64,000 nt of DNA. Source: Linum tenue. Its lineage: Eukaryota > Streptophyta > Magnoliopsida > Malpighiales > Linaceae. The notes below the pieces were generated by a model. It saw nothing but the letters and a program-made list of their open reading frames with translations, was not told where the DNA came from and searched no databases. Of this stretch, positions 34,647 through 46,236 are shown piece after piece; within the stretch, counting starts at the first letter, position 1, and every line of letters starts with the position of its first letter. Made by a program: the position numbers and the translations under genes. The DNA lies in the NCBI GenBank assembly GCA_946122785.1, contig CAMGYJ010000007.1, positions 3,240,909-3,304,908 of the forward strand. Reading direction: 5' to 3'.

Positions 34647-35526
34647 AAAGAAGTGCTACTCTGTTGTGAAGTTGGATTTGACGAGAGCATATGATATGAC
34701 AGAGTTTATTGGGGGCATAGATCATGTAATTTTTTGCCACTTTCTCCCTATCCTTTGCTCGTTCTACGAGAGAGGAAGGTGAGAAGATTAAGTACGTAGG
34801 AACATAGGCAAGTCAATCGGGATCTCCGTCATTGGATCGATCCCGAGTAGTTCCACTCTGTGATTTTTAGATTGTCCAAGTGACTACAAGAGGAATAATT
34901 TCCACTTCGTTACACTCATGCAGGAAGAAGAGTATATCCAGGAATTTCTTTCGGAATGGTGGCTGTTAAACTTGAATTTGCTCTTGTCACTTTAGATGGG
35001 AGCTTCCATCCGAAATGAAACTAGGAGACATTGGTATGACTGAAAGCTTTGGAACATCACTTAGAAGGAAGAATGCTCTTTTTCTCTATTCCAGAACATG
35101 TATATTGCCGAAGTTACTGCGGTTTAACGATGAATTTGCATGATCCGTTTTGTCAAACCAGACATATCAACCCTTCGACTAATTGATACAATGACATTCC
35201 CTTTTTTTACTCGGGCAGTGGGCACACAAGTGAAAATCCCACCACTGCCAGGCACAAACCACCGAAAAGTAACCAAACTAAAAGAGAAAAACAAGCAACT
35301 GAAGTACCAAACAGCAGAACAAGCAGATTTCAGTGGGGGAGTGAAGAAGAGGGGGGGGGGGGGGGGGGGGAAAGGCTCACCCAGATTACTAACTATACAA
35401 ATGATTTTTCCCCCCTAAGTTACAGCAATGCACCTGCACAATGTAAGAAGATTTAGTAGATAAATAAGAGAGCATTTAATGGTGGGAGGGAGGAGTGAAA
35501 GATCTACATACAGAGAGACATGCCTC
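34647..35526. other. Intergenic and KLCR 3' flank, with a G20 tract
   Basis: I see no gene. A run of 20 G residues lies at 35351-35370 and could form a quadruplex on the plus strand. It is also a likely assembly or sequencing weak point. Confidence 0.6.
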
Positions 35527-37991
35527 TCAAATCCTGAATCCCCATTTCTTCGTCGATGATTCTTTCTTCGCAGTAGTCCTCTTCGAGCTGGGATCTATCA
35601 AGTTTTCCAGCGACTTGGCCTTCTTGTTCCTACCCCTGCCTGCTTCTTTCAGAAGCTCCGCTAGCCTATTCTTCTCGTCTTCAAAATCAGGGTTAGCAAT
35701 ACCAAGCTTTTCTTCTCTCAGTTTAAGAACGTATTCCAATATCTCAATGGCATCTTCCACTCTGCATTTCCAGCCAAAGATAAATTATACAAGTCATGAA
35801 TGAATGATCAGATGAGTTTCTTAACCAAAAAGGTACAAACTTGGCCAGGCAAATTACCTTCCCATAGCATCGTAAGTTGCAGCAAGATTACTATACACGC
35901 CAAGAGTGTCCTGATGGCATGGACCGCACTCCTGCTCCAATACCGCCCTAGCTTCCTCGAACAGCTCAACAGCTTCATCGATCTTGAACAGCTGAACAGA
36001 TGCCAATCCCATCTGGTTCAGCACAGCTCCAAAGAATGCGGACTTCCTCTCTCCGCTTGCCCTAAGCTTACTCACCGCCCCCTCAAAAGATCCCCTTGCA
36101 TCTTCATACCTACCAAGCATGTAAAACATCACCCCCATTCGTGCTTCAATGCCCGCAATAGTATTCTGCTGCCCAGGTTTATCCTCCAGCAACTTCATCG
36201 CCTTCAGCAGAAGCTTCAGTGCCTCCTCCGGTTCATCCACAGACTCATAAATAGCCGAGATCTCGGTCAAACCAGAGGCAATCTCTTCCCCGGTGGTCCC
36301 AGGAGCAGGTTTTGCATATATCCTGAGAGCATTCTCGCAGTAAGATTTGGACTCTCGGAGTTTTCCTGTCCTGTGGTACAAGTCAGCAAGGCGCACAAAC
36401 ACCGAGGCTACCGACGGGTGGTTGTCACCTTTCGACGACTTGAATACTGTGAGAGCCTTTTGGTACGAGAACACTGCCTCGTCATATCGACACAGGGACA
36501 TGTAGACGTTGCCGATGCTGATGTCGATGGCGGCAACCTCGTTATCTTGTCCATTTGCAATCATTGCCATGCTGGCAAGGACCAGGTGTTCGAGTGCCAC
36601 CTCGTAGTCTCCCTTGGCCTCATGGATGAGTGCCATCAGTCTTCGATCGGCTGCTTCCTCGATCGAAGCTGGCTCGCTGTGTGCGCGGTGGATTTCCAGG
36701 GTTTTCTTGCTCAGCTCCTCTGCTTTCTCAAAGTTCATGGCCTGAACATGCGCTTCAGATAAGTACCTGAAAAATCAAATTACTCCAAAATGAAAACTCC
36801 AATCTAATTCATTCACTACAGAAAGTCTATACATTGCCTAAACAGGAAATTTAGCAAGAACACGCAATGTAGCATCCATAATCCACAAAGAACAGGATTA
36901 ATCAAAGCAAAGATGATAACTTTTCCCTCATGATCATAAACTCAGAAACCCCAAATTCAGCTCCTTGAGCTGAATTCAACCTTGCTGTCACACATGCAAA
37001 TGCTCACATAACATCGACATTAAATTCAACCTTATACAGGACCCAGAAGCTCAAATGACTTCCTTAATCACGCCATGGTCGAATTTCTTGAAATCTCAGT
37101 CTAAACTAGCACTACTTATACCAGTCAGGTCACTAACAAAATGTAAACAAAACAACAAACAAGAGAATCCAAAAGAGAAAGAAAAAAAAAAGGAAACTTC
37201 CGTAAGATCAAGAGAATGTCAAACTTCATTAATGTTCAACGAAACTATAATGTTTCCTAATCTGGCAGGCAAAATCAGCAGAGGTTTAAATAGCTTTACT
37301 TCCTCCCCAAATTTTTTTTTTTTTTTTTCTGTTACCTGCAAGTCTCGCCAACTCGGGGATCAGTATCCCCCAACGACTCGATCTGGATCTTCAACCCTTC
37401 CTCGTAGCAATGGATCGACTTATCCACCTGCCCAATCATGGAATAAGTATCCCCCAGCTGCATATACCCAGAGAAAGCCGCCAGAGCGTGATCCGTCCCT
37501 CTGCTCAGTTCCGGCACAGTGATGGCTCTCTCCAGCAGCGGCACCGCCTCCTCGAACTTCCCCAAGCTGCAATAAATCGCGCCCAGAACGTGCAAGCTCA
37601 TGACCAAGTCCAAGCTCGGCTCGCCTTCGACGGCGGCGCATCTCTCGAACGACTTGGAAGCTCGAAGTGCGTACTCCAGGGCCTTGGAGGGACCTTCCCC
37701 TGAAGCAATCGTGTCCCTGGCGAGCTTCAGGAGGAAAGGGCCGAGATCCCGGTTGTCGAGGGAGGCATCGGGCGGGTTGGGGGAGTCGGACGGGGCGGGT
37801 TTTTTGGCGGAGCGGGCCGGGGAGAGTTTGGATCGAGAAGGAGAAGGGGAAGGGTGTTTCTTGCTGGGCGTTCGCGGGGCAGGGGAGGAGTCGGGTCGGG
37901 TCAGAGATGAAGCTCCGGGTTGGGAATTGGGGACGGAGACGGTTAGTTGAGGAGTGTCGGGTGGGGTTTTGACTGAGACGAGGCCCGGCAT
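35527..37991 (-). CDS. KLCR: Kinesin-light-chain-related TPR protein (KLCR/CMU family)
   Basis: KLCR/CMU proteins are plant TPR proteins that bind cortical microtubules and IQD scaffolds and keep cellulose synthase tracks in place. Three coding exons are 37991-37336, 36766-35858 and 35761-35527, with phase-2 junctions, giving 599 residues. Residues 1-75 are Ser/Pro/Lys-rich and disordered. From about 85 to 550 there are repeated TPR units, for example AYSKALTVF-like helices and LAATYDAMGRVEDAIEILEY. The C-terminus is basic (GRGRNKKAKSLENL, then the final KKWGFRI). The start is the first ATG in the long exon. A 320-codon ORF on the opposite strand of exon 2 is a shadow. No defects are seen. 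Confidence 0.92.
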
Positions 37992-38684
37992 GGCCGCGGC
38001 GGCGGAGGTGGGAGGAATTTTGTGGAGCTAAGTGGAACAGAGGAGCCGCAATAAGAAAAACAGAGTGCAGATGCCGTGGGAAGAAATGGGGTTCAGAGAG
38101 CGACTGCCATTGTTGAAATGGAGGAGGGTTTTTTGGGATCTGATGAGGAAATGCAAAAGTTGAGGTCTTGGAAGGAAGAAGAAGTAGGAGAAGAGGGAGA
38201 GAGAGAGGGAAGCAGGGGAAAGCGGAGAGAGATTCCTTTTGCTTTGCTTGCTCTGTTTTTTTTTCTGTTGGGTAAGGCGCGAGGGCAAAATGGGCAAAGC
38301 GGCTTATGTTTACTAGTGAATTACTGTGCTTTGGGAAGGGAAATTCTAGTAATTAGTAGCTTAAGACGATGCTATTCACTAGTGTTATGTACATCACCTT
38401 AACATCCTAATTTCATAGCTAGTCGTTGTTAGGACAATAAACAGAGGGATTAATAGATGATCAATAATAAGTAGAACAACATCAGTGTCAAGAACCAGTT
38501 GATTCCAATAACTCGAGTTGTTGAGAAAAGGTTCTGTTGGATCTTATACCATTCTCTAACAATCAGAAGGACCCTTTTCAGCATTTACATAGGAGATCTC
38601 AATATAACTCAGTAGTTTGTGGTAGATATGGAAGGGTGGTTGAGACTCGTGAATTTTCCCTGTATTAATGTAATGTAATAGCGT
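37992..38684. other. KLCR promoter and intergenic interval
   Basis: The 250 bp upstream of KLCR are purine-rich on the plus strand (GAGA-type on both strands), consistent with a 5' UTR. No other gene is seen between it and the PSY-type gene. Confidence 0.5.
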
Positions 38685-39003
38685 TCAGCCACCGACTCCA
38701 GGTTTGCTGGGACCTGGCAAGTGCTTTGTATTGGCTCCTGGGTCTTTCTCATAGTCCAACAACACCAGATCCATCTGCAGCAGCAGCTTCCTCACCTGTA
38801 CAAGAAGCAAAATTGAACACATTCACTACGGGGAGGGAAAGGTATATAAAGCAGAATCCATAAGTCACAAGTGGGTTTGCCAGATGATCTGCTTGAAGGC
38901 CATCAGCCATGGAGATGGATGGATTGGTGATGAGGAGGAGGAGGAGCAGCAGGAAGACGACGACGACGAGAGTGGCCATTTTGGAGTTCTTCTTCTTCTT
39001 CAT
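38685..39003 (-). CDS. PSY: PSY-type tyrosine-sulfated peptide precursor
   Basis: PSY peptides are secreted, tyrosine-sulfated growth signals perceived by LRR receptor kinases in plants. Two coding exons are 39003-38869 and 38795-38685, joined in phase 0, giving an 81-residue precursor. Residues 9-31 form a strong signal peptide (MATLVVVVFLLLLLLLITNP begins at 9). A lysine-rich MKKKKNSK extension precedes it, so translation may start at residue 9. The C-terminal exon holds LLDYEKDPGANTKHLPGPSK. This has the Asp-Tyr sulfation site and the D-P-x-A-N-x-K-H core of the PSY motif, followed by Pro residues suited to hydroxylation. A two-residue Glu-Lys replaces the usual short spacer after DY. The match is by motif; processing is inferred. 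It is divergent from BiP. Confidence 0.8.
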
Positions 39004-40253
39004 GGATTCGAATGGTTATGGTGGTTTTCTCTGGAGCAATTGGCTTGTGGGGAAGGAACTGGGTTTTGGTGGGTTCTTATTATGCATATGTATGTGCAGT
39101 TTGGGAGGAGGGAAACGGAGCCAATAAATATGGGTGATGGATGATCCGTGATTAAGATATATTTGTACTCAAAAAGGTTTGGAGAATGAATATGGTGAAG
39201 ATAAGGTAGCTGCAACTGCAAAAGCCAACTTCCTGTGCAATCACTATAATGAGAGAGCAGCAGTCTCTGTCAACAGCATACATGAATCATGATGGTATGG
39301 ATTGGAAGTTGGAACTCCATTCATTTCATTATTTTAGGATCGAATGAGTCGAATTCAATTTTGCTATTTTCCTCACGGGTGGTCTATGAGAAGGTGCTCA
39401 CGAATTGGTTAAACCTAACCTTCTTTCTCAGTTGACCATCCACCTCCTTTTACAATTTGAATTGAACAAATATTAACATGACAGACTACTGATAGAAAAA
39501 TTACATAAGAAAACTGCTCGTACACACCCTGTAAAGAGAGTCTTGTGATATGCCTGATGTGATCTCCTCGTACCTTAGACTGGGTTTAACTTTTGGTCCC
39601 TAAACTTTCGTTCCGTTAAAAGAATCGAGACAAGTCAAGATTAAAGGATCTCGATTCAACTCATCCTCTTCAATAAATTTCCCACCAGACATGAACTAGT
39701 ACGATCTAAGAAGAAAGGATACGATGGATGTACAAAGTTTGTGGTTCCATAGCACATCATCCATGCTAATATTTCCCAATACATTGTCAACATCTTCTTC
39801 CTACCTACTAAATATCTTCCTCCAAACCAAATTAATTAAAACTGTTTTTCAATCTCCATGCAGAAAATTCAGATAATTGGGTGAGATGCCTCAACTCAAC
39901 TGTTGTCATTATTGAGATTAATGACTTTGTTCGCAAGTCATCTACTGGTGAGGGTGGGGAAGGAATGACCCAATGATTGATCCTTATTGGGCTTCGGCCC
40001 ATCCTATCCAGTGATAACAGCCCACACATTTTATTTAATCGAATCCGATAAAACGGGCTTGAGCCCAGAAGCCTAAAGCCGAAGCCTGGGTTCGTTAGCT
40101 TGGTCTGCGGAGGAGTAAGCGTCAAGTTCGGAGAAACGAAACGAAACGAAACTCCGAGAAGGGCCACGTCGAGACACCCAATAACAGGCGGCCACGAGAC
40201 ACACACCACGAGCTCCAATCTCATTGGCCGAGATGATCAGAGCTCGCAACCTC
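39004..40253. other. Intergenic region between PSY-type gene and BiP
   Basis: I see no gene in this interval. From about 39980 it becomes promoter-like, with TGGGCTTCGGCCCA and other GGCCCA-type motifs near 39988-40025, and it leads into the BiP stress elements. Confidence 0.5.
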
Positions 40254-40269
40254 ATTGGTCCACGTCACC
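40254..40269 (+). promoter_or_regulatory. P-UPRE / ERSE-II unfolded-protein-response element of BiP
   Basis: The sequence ATTGGTCCACGTCACC matches the plant unfolded-protein-response element (ATTGGTCCACGTCATC) at 15 of 16 positions and contains a perfect ERSE-II core ATTGG-N-CCACG. It lies about 100 bp upstream of the TATA box. Binding by bZIP factors (bZIP60/bZIP28 with NF-Y) is established for this motif in plant BiP promoters; here it is inferred. Confidence 0.88.
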
Positions 40270-40361
40270 ATCAATGACATGTTCTCTCTCCGTTCATCAG
40301 CAGAACGAGAAATCGACCGCAAAGGGCGAGAAGAAGAGAATGGTTATATTGAAGACGACTC

Positions 40362-40369
40362 TATAAAAG
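40362..40369 (+). promoter_or_regulatory. BiP TATA box
   Basis: TATAAAAG lies 200 bp upstream of the BiP ATG, correctly downstream of the stress element. Transcription would start near 40395. Confidence 0.75.
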
Positions 40370-40561
40370 CCTCCATTTCCCCACGCGCGCTTAAAGTGTG
40401 TGTGTATACCATCGAACACAAAATCAGAAGGCCGTTTGAAGAACAGAGCACGTCACTCTTCCATCAGCTCTTCGCCTCTGCGGGGGTTTTGCTTCTTTCC
40501 ATTGACGATTTTCGGAGCGTAGTTGCAGTTGGATTGACGAAAGAAGAGTTGCTCGCTTGCC

Positions 40562-43549
40562 ATGGCTGGCTCTCAGAGAGCACGCGGTCTCGTCGTCTCG
40601 GCCGTTCTCTTATTCGGTGAGTAGACTAGAACGCTCTTTACGATTGCAGATCGCAGGATCTTTAGTTGATCCGTTTCCGTATCGTAGGTCCTTGATTTCG
40701 TCGTAGTTTATACTCCTGTAGTCTCGAGCTGAAATGCTGTAGTGTAGATCTAGACATCTAGTTTAGATTTCGTTGCAGTTGATGAATGGCGTTGCTTCTT
40801 GTCAGATTTATCCATGATTTGAATGCGGTTTTGATGGATTTAGGAGAGTTTCTTGTATGTATAGATTGCGAAATCATATAGCCTGAGCTCAATTGCTGTG
40901 TGGATGACCAGCGTGCATGGAGAAATGTACTGTTCTGATTGTAGATCGATTTTGATTTCGTTGCACTCTTTCCTTTTACGCCTGATGTTGAAATGGTGCT
41001 CTGCCGTAGATGCTAGGTCTGTTCTAGGAAAAGGTTGAAGAGAGGTTTGAGTATGTTTGATGAAAGTTGGATTAGTTGGTTTTCTGGAGCAATGTGATCT
41101 CTTAATGCATTGTGAATGTCCTGCTATTCAGCTGACGCTCTACCTTTTACATGATTTGTGTCTAGCTTCTGGATACAGAGAAATGTCTAGAATCCTATTG
41201 ATCTCTTGAGAATTGTGCTTTGCAGGTTGTCTATTTGCAATTTCCATTGCGAAAGAGGAGGCCACCAAGCTAGGAACTGTTATTGGGATAGATCTTGGAA
41301 CAACCTACTCCTGTGTCGGTGTCTATAAGAATGGTCACGTTGAAATTATAGCAAATGACCAAGGAAACCGTATTACTCCATCATGGGTGGGATTCACTGA
41401 CAGTGAAAGATTGATCGGTGAGGCTGCAAAGAATCAGGCAGCTGTGAACCCTGAAAGGACCATCTTTGATGTCAAGAGGCTTATCGGAAGAAAGTAAGTC
41501 CTCTAACCTTACTTGATAATGTTGCATATCTTTGAGGTCTTTGGCTGGCCAATGTCTAACTGGAGGGGTTTGATCCCTAAAACAACAGGTTTGAGGACAA
41601 AGAGGTCCAGAGGGACATGAAACTTGTCCCATACAAGATTGTGAACAAGGACGGAAAGCCTTACATCCAAGTGAAGATCAAGGATGGAGAGACCAAGATC
41701 TTCAGTCCTGAAGAGATCAGTGCTATGATTTTGGTCAAGATGAAGGAAACAGCAGAGGCTTTCCTCGGAAAGAAAATCAAGGATGCTGTTGTCACTGTCC
41801 CCGGTCAGTAACTAAATTAAACTATTGTAGTAGAAGTGTTCGTACTTTTGCATTTAGGAAGTATCTGACCCAGTCCTTTGTCTGTCTTGGAAATGCAGCC
41901 TACTTCAATGATGCCCAGAGACAGGCTACAAAGGATGCCGGTGTTATTGCTGGGCTCAATGTAGCTAGGATCATTAACGAGCCAACTGCTGCTGCCATCG
42001 CCTATGGTTTGGACCAGAAGGGTGGCGAGAAGAACATCCTGGTCTTTGATCTCGGTGGTGGTACCTTCGATGTCAGTATCTTGACCATTGATAACGGTGT
42101 GTTCGAGGTTCTTTCCACCAACGGTGACACCCATTTGGGAGGTGAGGACTTCGATCAGAGGATCATGGAGTACTTCATCAAGTTGATCAAGAAGAAGCAC
42201 GGAAAGGACATCAGCAAGGACAACAGGGCTCTCGGAAAGCTCAGGAGGGAAGCTGAGCGTGCCAAGAGGGCTCTCAGTAGCCAGCACCAAGTCCGTGTGG
42301 AAATCGAATCACTTTTCGATGGCGTCGACTTCTCCGAACCACTCACCAGAGCTCGCTTCGAGGAGTTGAACAACGACCTGTTCAGGAAGACCATGGGACC
42401 AGTGAAGAAGGCCATGGACGATGCTGGTTTGGAGAAGAACCAGATCGATGAAATTGTCCTGGTTGGTGGAAGCACCAGAATCCCCAAAGTTCAACAGCTC
42501 CTCAAGGATTACTTCAACGGGAAGGAGCCCAACAAGGGAGTCAACCCTGATGAGGCTGTTGCCTATGGTGCCGCCGTCCAGGGTGGCATCCTTAGCGGAG
42601 AAGGTGGCGACCAAACCAAAGGTAACCTCTTTTACAAACCACCCGATTTCGACCTGCTGGTGATCGACTAATCCGAGAATGAGAACCTGTTATTCATTAT
42701 GTTTCCTTTTGTTTCCTGACAGACATCCTTCTTCTGGATGTTGCACCCCTCACATTGGGTATTGAAACCGTCGGCGGAGTGATGACCAAGTTGATCCCGA
42801 GGAACACCGTCATCCCCACCAAGAAGTCTCAGGTTTTCACCACTTACCAGGATCAGCAGACCACCGTCTCCATTCAGGTCTTTGAAGGTGAAAGGAGTCT
42901 CACCAAGGACTGTAGGCAGCTCGGAAAATTCGATCTCACCGGAATTCCTCCAGCTCCCAGGTTTGTCTCCTCCTTTGCCCTCCCTTTCCTATTCCTCTTT
43001 CCCTAGTTTACATTCTGCTGACGGATGTCGTACTAATGTTTCAACAGGGGCACCCCACAAATCGAGGTGACATTCGAGGTCGACGCCAACGGCATCCTGA
43101 ACGTGAAGGCAGAAGACAAGGGCACCGGGAAGGCGGAGAAGATCACGATCACCAACGACAAGGGTCGCCTGAGCCAGGAAGAGATCGACCGGATGGTCCG
43201 CGAGGCCGAGGAGTTCGCCGAGGAGGACAAGAAGGTGAAGGAGAGAATCGACGCCAGGAACAGCTTGGAGACGTACGTGTACAACATGAAGAACCAGATC
43301 AACGACAAGGACAAGCTCGCGGACAAGCTGGAGGGCGACGAGAAGGAGAAGATCGAGGCCGCGACCAAGGAGGCCCTGGAATGGCTGGACGACAACCAGA
43401 CCGCCGAGAAGGAGGATTACGACGAGAAGCTGAAGGAGGTGGAAGCCGTCTGCAACCCGATCATCACCGCCGTGTACCAGCGGTCCGGCGGTGCTCCTGG
43501 CGGCGGTGCTGCCGGAGATGAGGAGGAGGAGTCGCACGATGAGTTGTAA
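40562..43549 (+). CDS. BIP: BiP, ER luminal HSP70
   Basis: BiP is the ER-resident HSP70 that folds secretory proteins and senses ER stress. Six coding exons are 40562-40616, 41226-41493, 41589-41803, 41899-42621, 42723-42960 and 43048-43549, giving 666 residues. Residues 1-27 are a signal peptide ([20 protein letters not shown]). The ATPase domain opens with [20 protein letters not shown] and includes [16 protein letters not shown] and [17 protein letters not shown]. The C-terminal lid is followed by an acidic tail ending in HDEL, the ER retention signal. The promoter has a P-UPRE and TATA box. The last exon is markedly GC-rich, but the frame is continuous. Intact. Confidence 0.97.
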
Positions 43550-44498
43550 TCTCTTCCTTTTGACTTTTTTTTTTTTTTTGGCGCCGTTCCAGATTAACGT
43601 CGACGTAGGCTACTACTGGGAGAAAAGAACGTAGGAGTAGAGAGTGGGAGATGGAGATATTGTAATTTCTCTTGTGGTATCTCCTGATCGGTTTTTTCTT
43701 TTCTTTTTCTTTGGTTCCGTTGATATATTCGAATTGGTAAACATAAACCCCTTTTTTGTTTAGTTCTTCTGAAGCTAATCGTAACGGATTTTGTAGTGTT
43801 TCCCAGTTTAGTGTCTTCAAATATCATCCTCTCTTGAAAGAGGACAGATGTTCTTCTCCTTCCAACGATACACAGCCGGGTGAAAGAACAGACCATCAGC
43901 GGCATTTAACAAAGTGAAGTACCGGAAGTTGCACTCTCAAGTCTATCATCTTACGGTCTTTGGGAATGTAAATGTTAATGATTTTATGATATAAAAATCG
44001 AATGGTTTGAAAAGTATTATATTCTATGGATTAAGAGTGTTTTAGGATTGTACTTTTGTTGATTTTATGATCTCTATGTATGATTATACATATAAAATTT
44101 TATTTATAATAATATTGAATGTACAGGACCGATACTACGTATGGGTACCTAAAAACCGCATTATGGAAATGAGGTTACAAAACCTTCCTACCCACAAACA
44201 TGACGTTTGAATTTTGATGTTTAAAAATGAGAGTTCATATTGTTTAGTGAAAGTGCGAAACTCACACCAAACCCGTCAATTACCATCTCTAGAAGCCAAG
44301 CCTTAATTTCATATCTCAATATTTAGGAAATGAATCTGACCTAAGTGATGAGGTACAAATCTAATGTTATCTATATGACTATATCCATGGAATACTAATA
44401 ACAACAACATCATCATTCATATCTTTCAAATTCTGTTTTCCTTTTCTCCTTTCAACGTAAAAGGCAAGGTATCAACATTTTGTGGGTGCACTATGGCT
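43550..44498. other. BiP 3' UTR and intergenic interval
   Basis: The BiP 3' UTR runs to roughly 43800. The rest is AT-rich and I see no gene. A TATA box for the next gene lies at 44499-44506 (TATAAAAA). Confidence 0.55.
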
Positions 44499-44619
44499 TA
44501 TAAAAAGGCCAAAGTGGTTCCTCTACTTTACCAACAACACCTTCTGTCACCAACAACAACAACAACAACCTCCAGTACTCACAACGCACACAGAGCAATC
44601 AAAAAATCCTTTCCAAGAA

Positions 44620-45039
44620 ATGGCTGCCCTCGCTTGGCTGATAATCGTCGTCGTCGGTCTCTCCATGATCACCAACGACCACGTGGCGGTGGTGGTTGCG
44701 GCGCCGGCGTCGACGGAGGCATATTCGTTCGCGGACCACTCCTGCGGCCTGACCCCGATCAGCCCATCGAGCCCATTGGGCCAGGCGAGAAAGGGCATCC
44801 TCATCAACGTGGTCAACGTCCACAACTCTCACCCGGGCGAGTTCTCGACGTGCATCAACGTGAACGGGTTGTGGGCTCGGGCCGCCTGCCCCGACCCGAC
44901 CTCGGCCTCGTGCCCGGCCTGTCTCGCCGAGGCCCAGGCCTTCTTGGACAAGAACTGCTTGTACTTCGCCAATGGGAGGGTTCAGGAGAATGGCATGACT
45001 TGTAACATGGCGTTTGGCAGTAAAAGCGTTTGTAGGTAG
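44620..45039 (+). CDS. Small secreted Cys-rich protein, DUF26/Gnk2-like
   Basis: This is a single-exon, 139-residue secreted protein. A hydrophobic signal peptide occupies about residues 1-29 (MAALAWLIIVVVGLSMITND, ending in Val-Ala-Ala-Pro). The mature part has eight cysteines. It contains GLWARAACPDPTSASCPACL, which resembles the conserved Cys triad of the DUF26 (stress-antifungal, ginkbilobin-2-like) domain. The spacing is C-x7-C-x2-C rather than the usual C-x8-C-x2-C. DUF26 single-domain proteins bind mannose and act in antifungal defence, but that role is not shown here. An upstream in-frame ATG at 44482 would add 46 residues with no signal peptide, so I prefer 44620. A TATAAAAA box sits 121 bp upstream of this start. 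Confidence 0.72.
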   Translation: MAALAWLIIVVVGLSMITNDHVAVVVAAPASTEAYSFADHSCGLTPISPSSPLGQARKGILINVVNVHNSHPGEFSTCINVNGLWARAACPDPTSASCPACLAEAQAFLDKNCLYFANGRVQENGMTCNMAFGSKSVCR

Positions 45040-46236
45040 TGTCAGGGTCAAAATTTTGAAATTAGGTGTCCTTTTTTTTTCCAGAATATGAATTATTTTC
45101 ATTGGATATTCGCTTTTGGAATAATAAATTAATGTTATGATAATCAATTAACAATAAGTGTTTGATTCTAGAATGTTCTCGGGGCTAACATAGTAATTAT
45201 GAGGCTCCAATCTGGACTCTATCGTCTGATCTTCTCGGGAGTGGAAGAACCTGTGAGGCGGGGGCGATCCTCAGGATCTACGCTCCGATGCTCAAGTTAA
45301 TACGATATAGGAAGAGGTTTATGATATGTAGAGAGAGATCTTAGGGTAAGAATGTGGGAAGGGAAGAGAAGATCTTTGGCTTGGAGGCTTTGGCCTCCTT
45401 ATATAGGGGTTTGGGCCTCATTAAATGGGCTTGTGCCCGAGACGCCTTGCGGTAGACTTGAGCCCATTTATAGTCGTGTAGGCATATTAATCCATATCCC
45501 AACATAAATTTTAAAGAAGTGATAAAATACTCGTTATGTCACCTCAAATTGATGAATTTGATAATTTACATGACAAATATGGAGATTTTTTTATGTTCCC
45601 TCACAATTGCAAAACCTTCTCCATCCGCCTATAGTCATGCACATGATTAATAAATAATGGGAAAATATTGGCTAGTTAAACGTGAAATATTAATGTGGAT
45701 AGTCACTATTGAACTTAATCGATCGCTTAAATAGTTGTCCTCATCAATAACTCGAGGATTTGGAGGAGGTTCATGTATATATGGATCTTAACCACTTATT
45801 TATCTGACATCTCAAACGAAAGTCAATTCATGGATTTAAAATTTGCCCAGACCCATTATGTCAAGTGTTTTAAGACTGCGGCTACTATTAGAGTCATGAT
45901 GACTTGAACACGTAAATTTAACCTAAAAAACGAACCAACTATGATATCATATCATAAACCAACCAACCAATCAAGCACATTAATATATAATAACTCGAAT
46001 CGTAAGTTGTGAGTGATGCATAATTCCATACATAAAACTTCATCACAAATGTACCCCACGAATTCATCCTACATTAGATCCGTACCCTCATCAATGGTGT
46101 ACTTATTCCTATTCAACTTAATTCAAGGCCAAGTAGCTAGATGGCCACTAAATTGCCTTATTAGCCAGACCATTACATCACACTACTACATTTTATTTCC
46201 TCCCCAATAACCCATCTACGTACGTACACAGTCTCT
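45040..46236. other. Intergenic, with a probable LTR fragment
   Basis: From about 45220 to 45490 the sequence resembles a plant retrotransposon LTR (GCGGGGGCGATCCTCAGGAT, then CCTCCTTATATAGGGG). I could not find LTR ends or a second LTR. The rest is AT-rich with no gene. Confidence 0.4.

Noticed and set aside
35800..36762. 320-codon plus-strand ORF across KLCR exon 2
   Set aside because: It is exactly antisense to a well-supported TPR exon with matching splice phases; its composition is that of a shadow frame and no domain is seen.
40150..40245. Additional ERSE-I (CCAAT-N9-CCACG) in the BiP promoter
   Set aside because: CCACG and CCAAT occur, but in the reverse order or with wrong spacing; only the 40254-40269 element fits.
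43036..43537. Long ORFs in both other frames of the last BiP exon
   Set aside because: The exon is very GC-rich, which makes stops rare in all frames; HDEL and the lid sequence prove the real frame.
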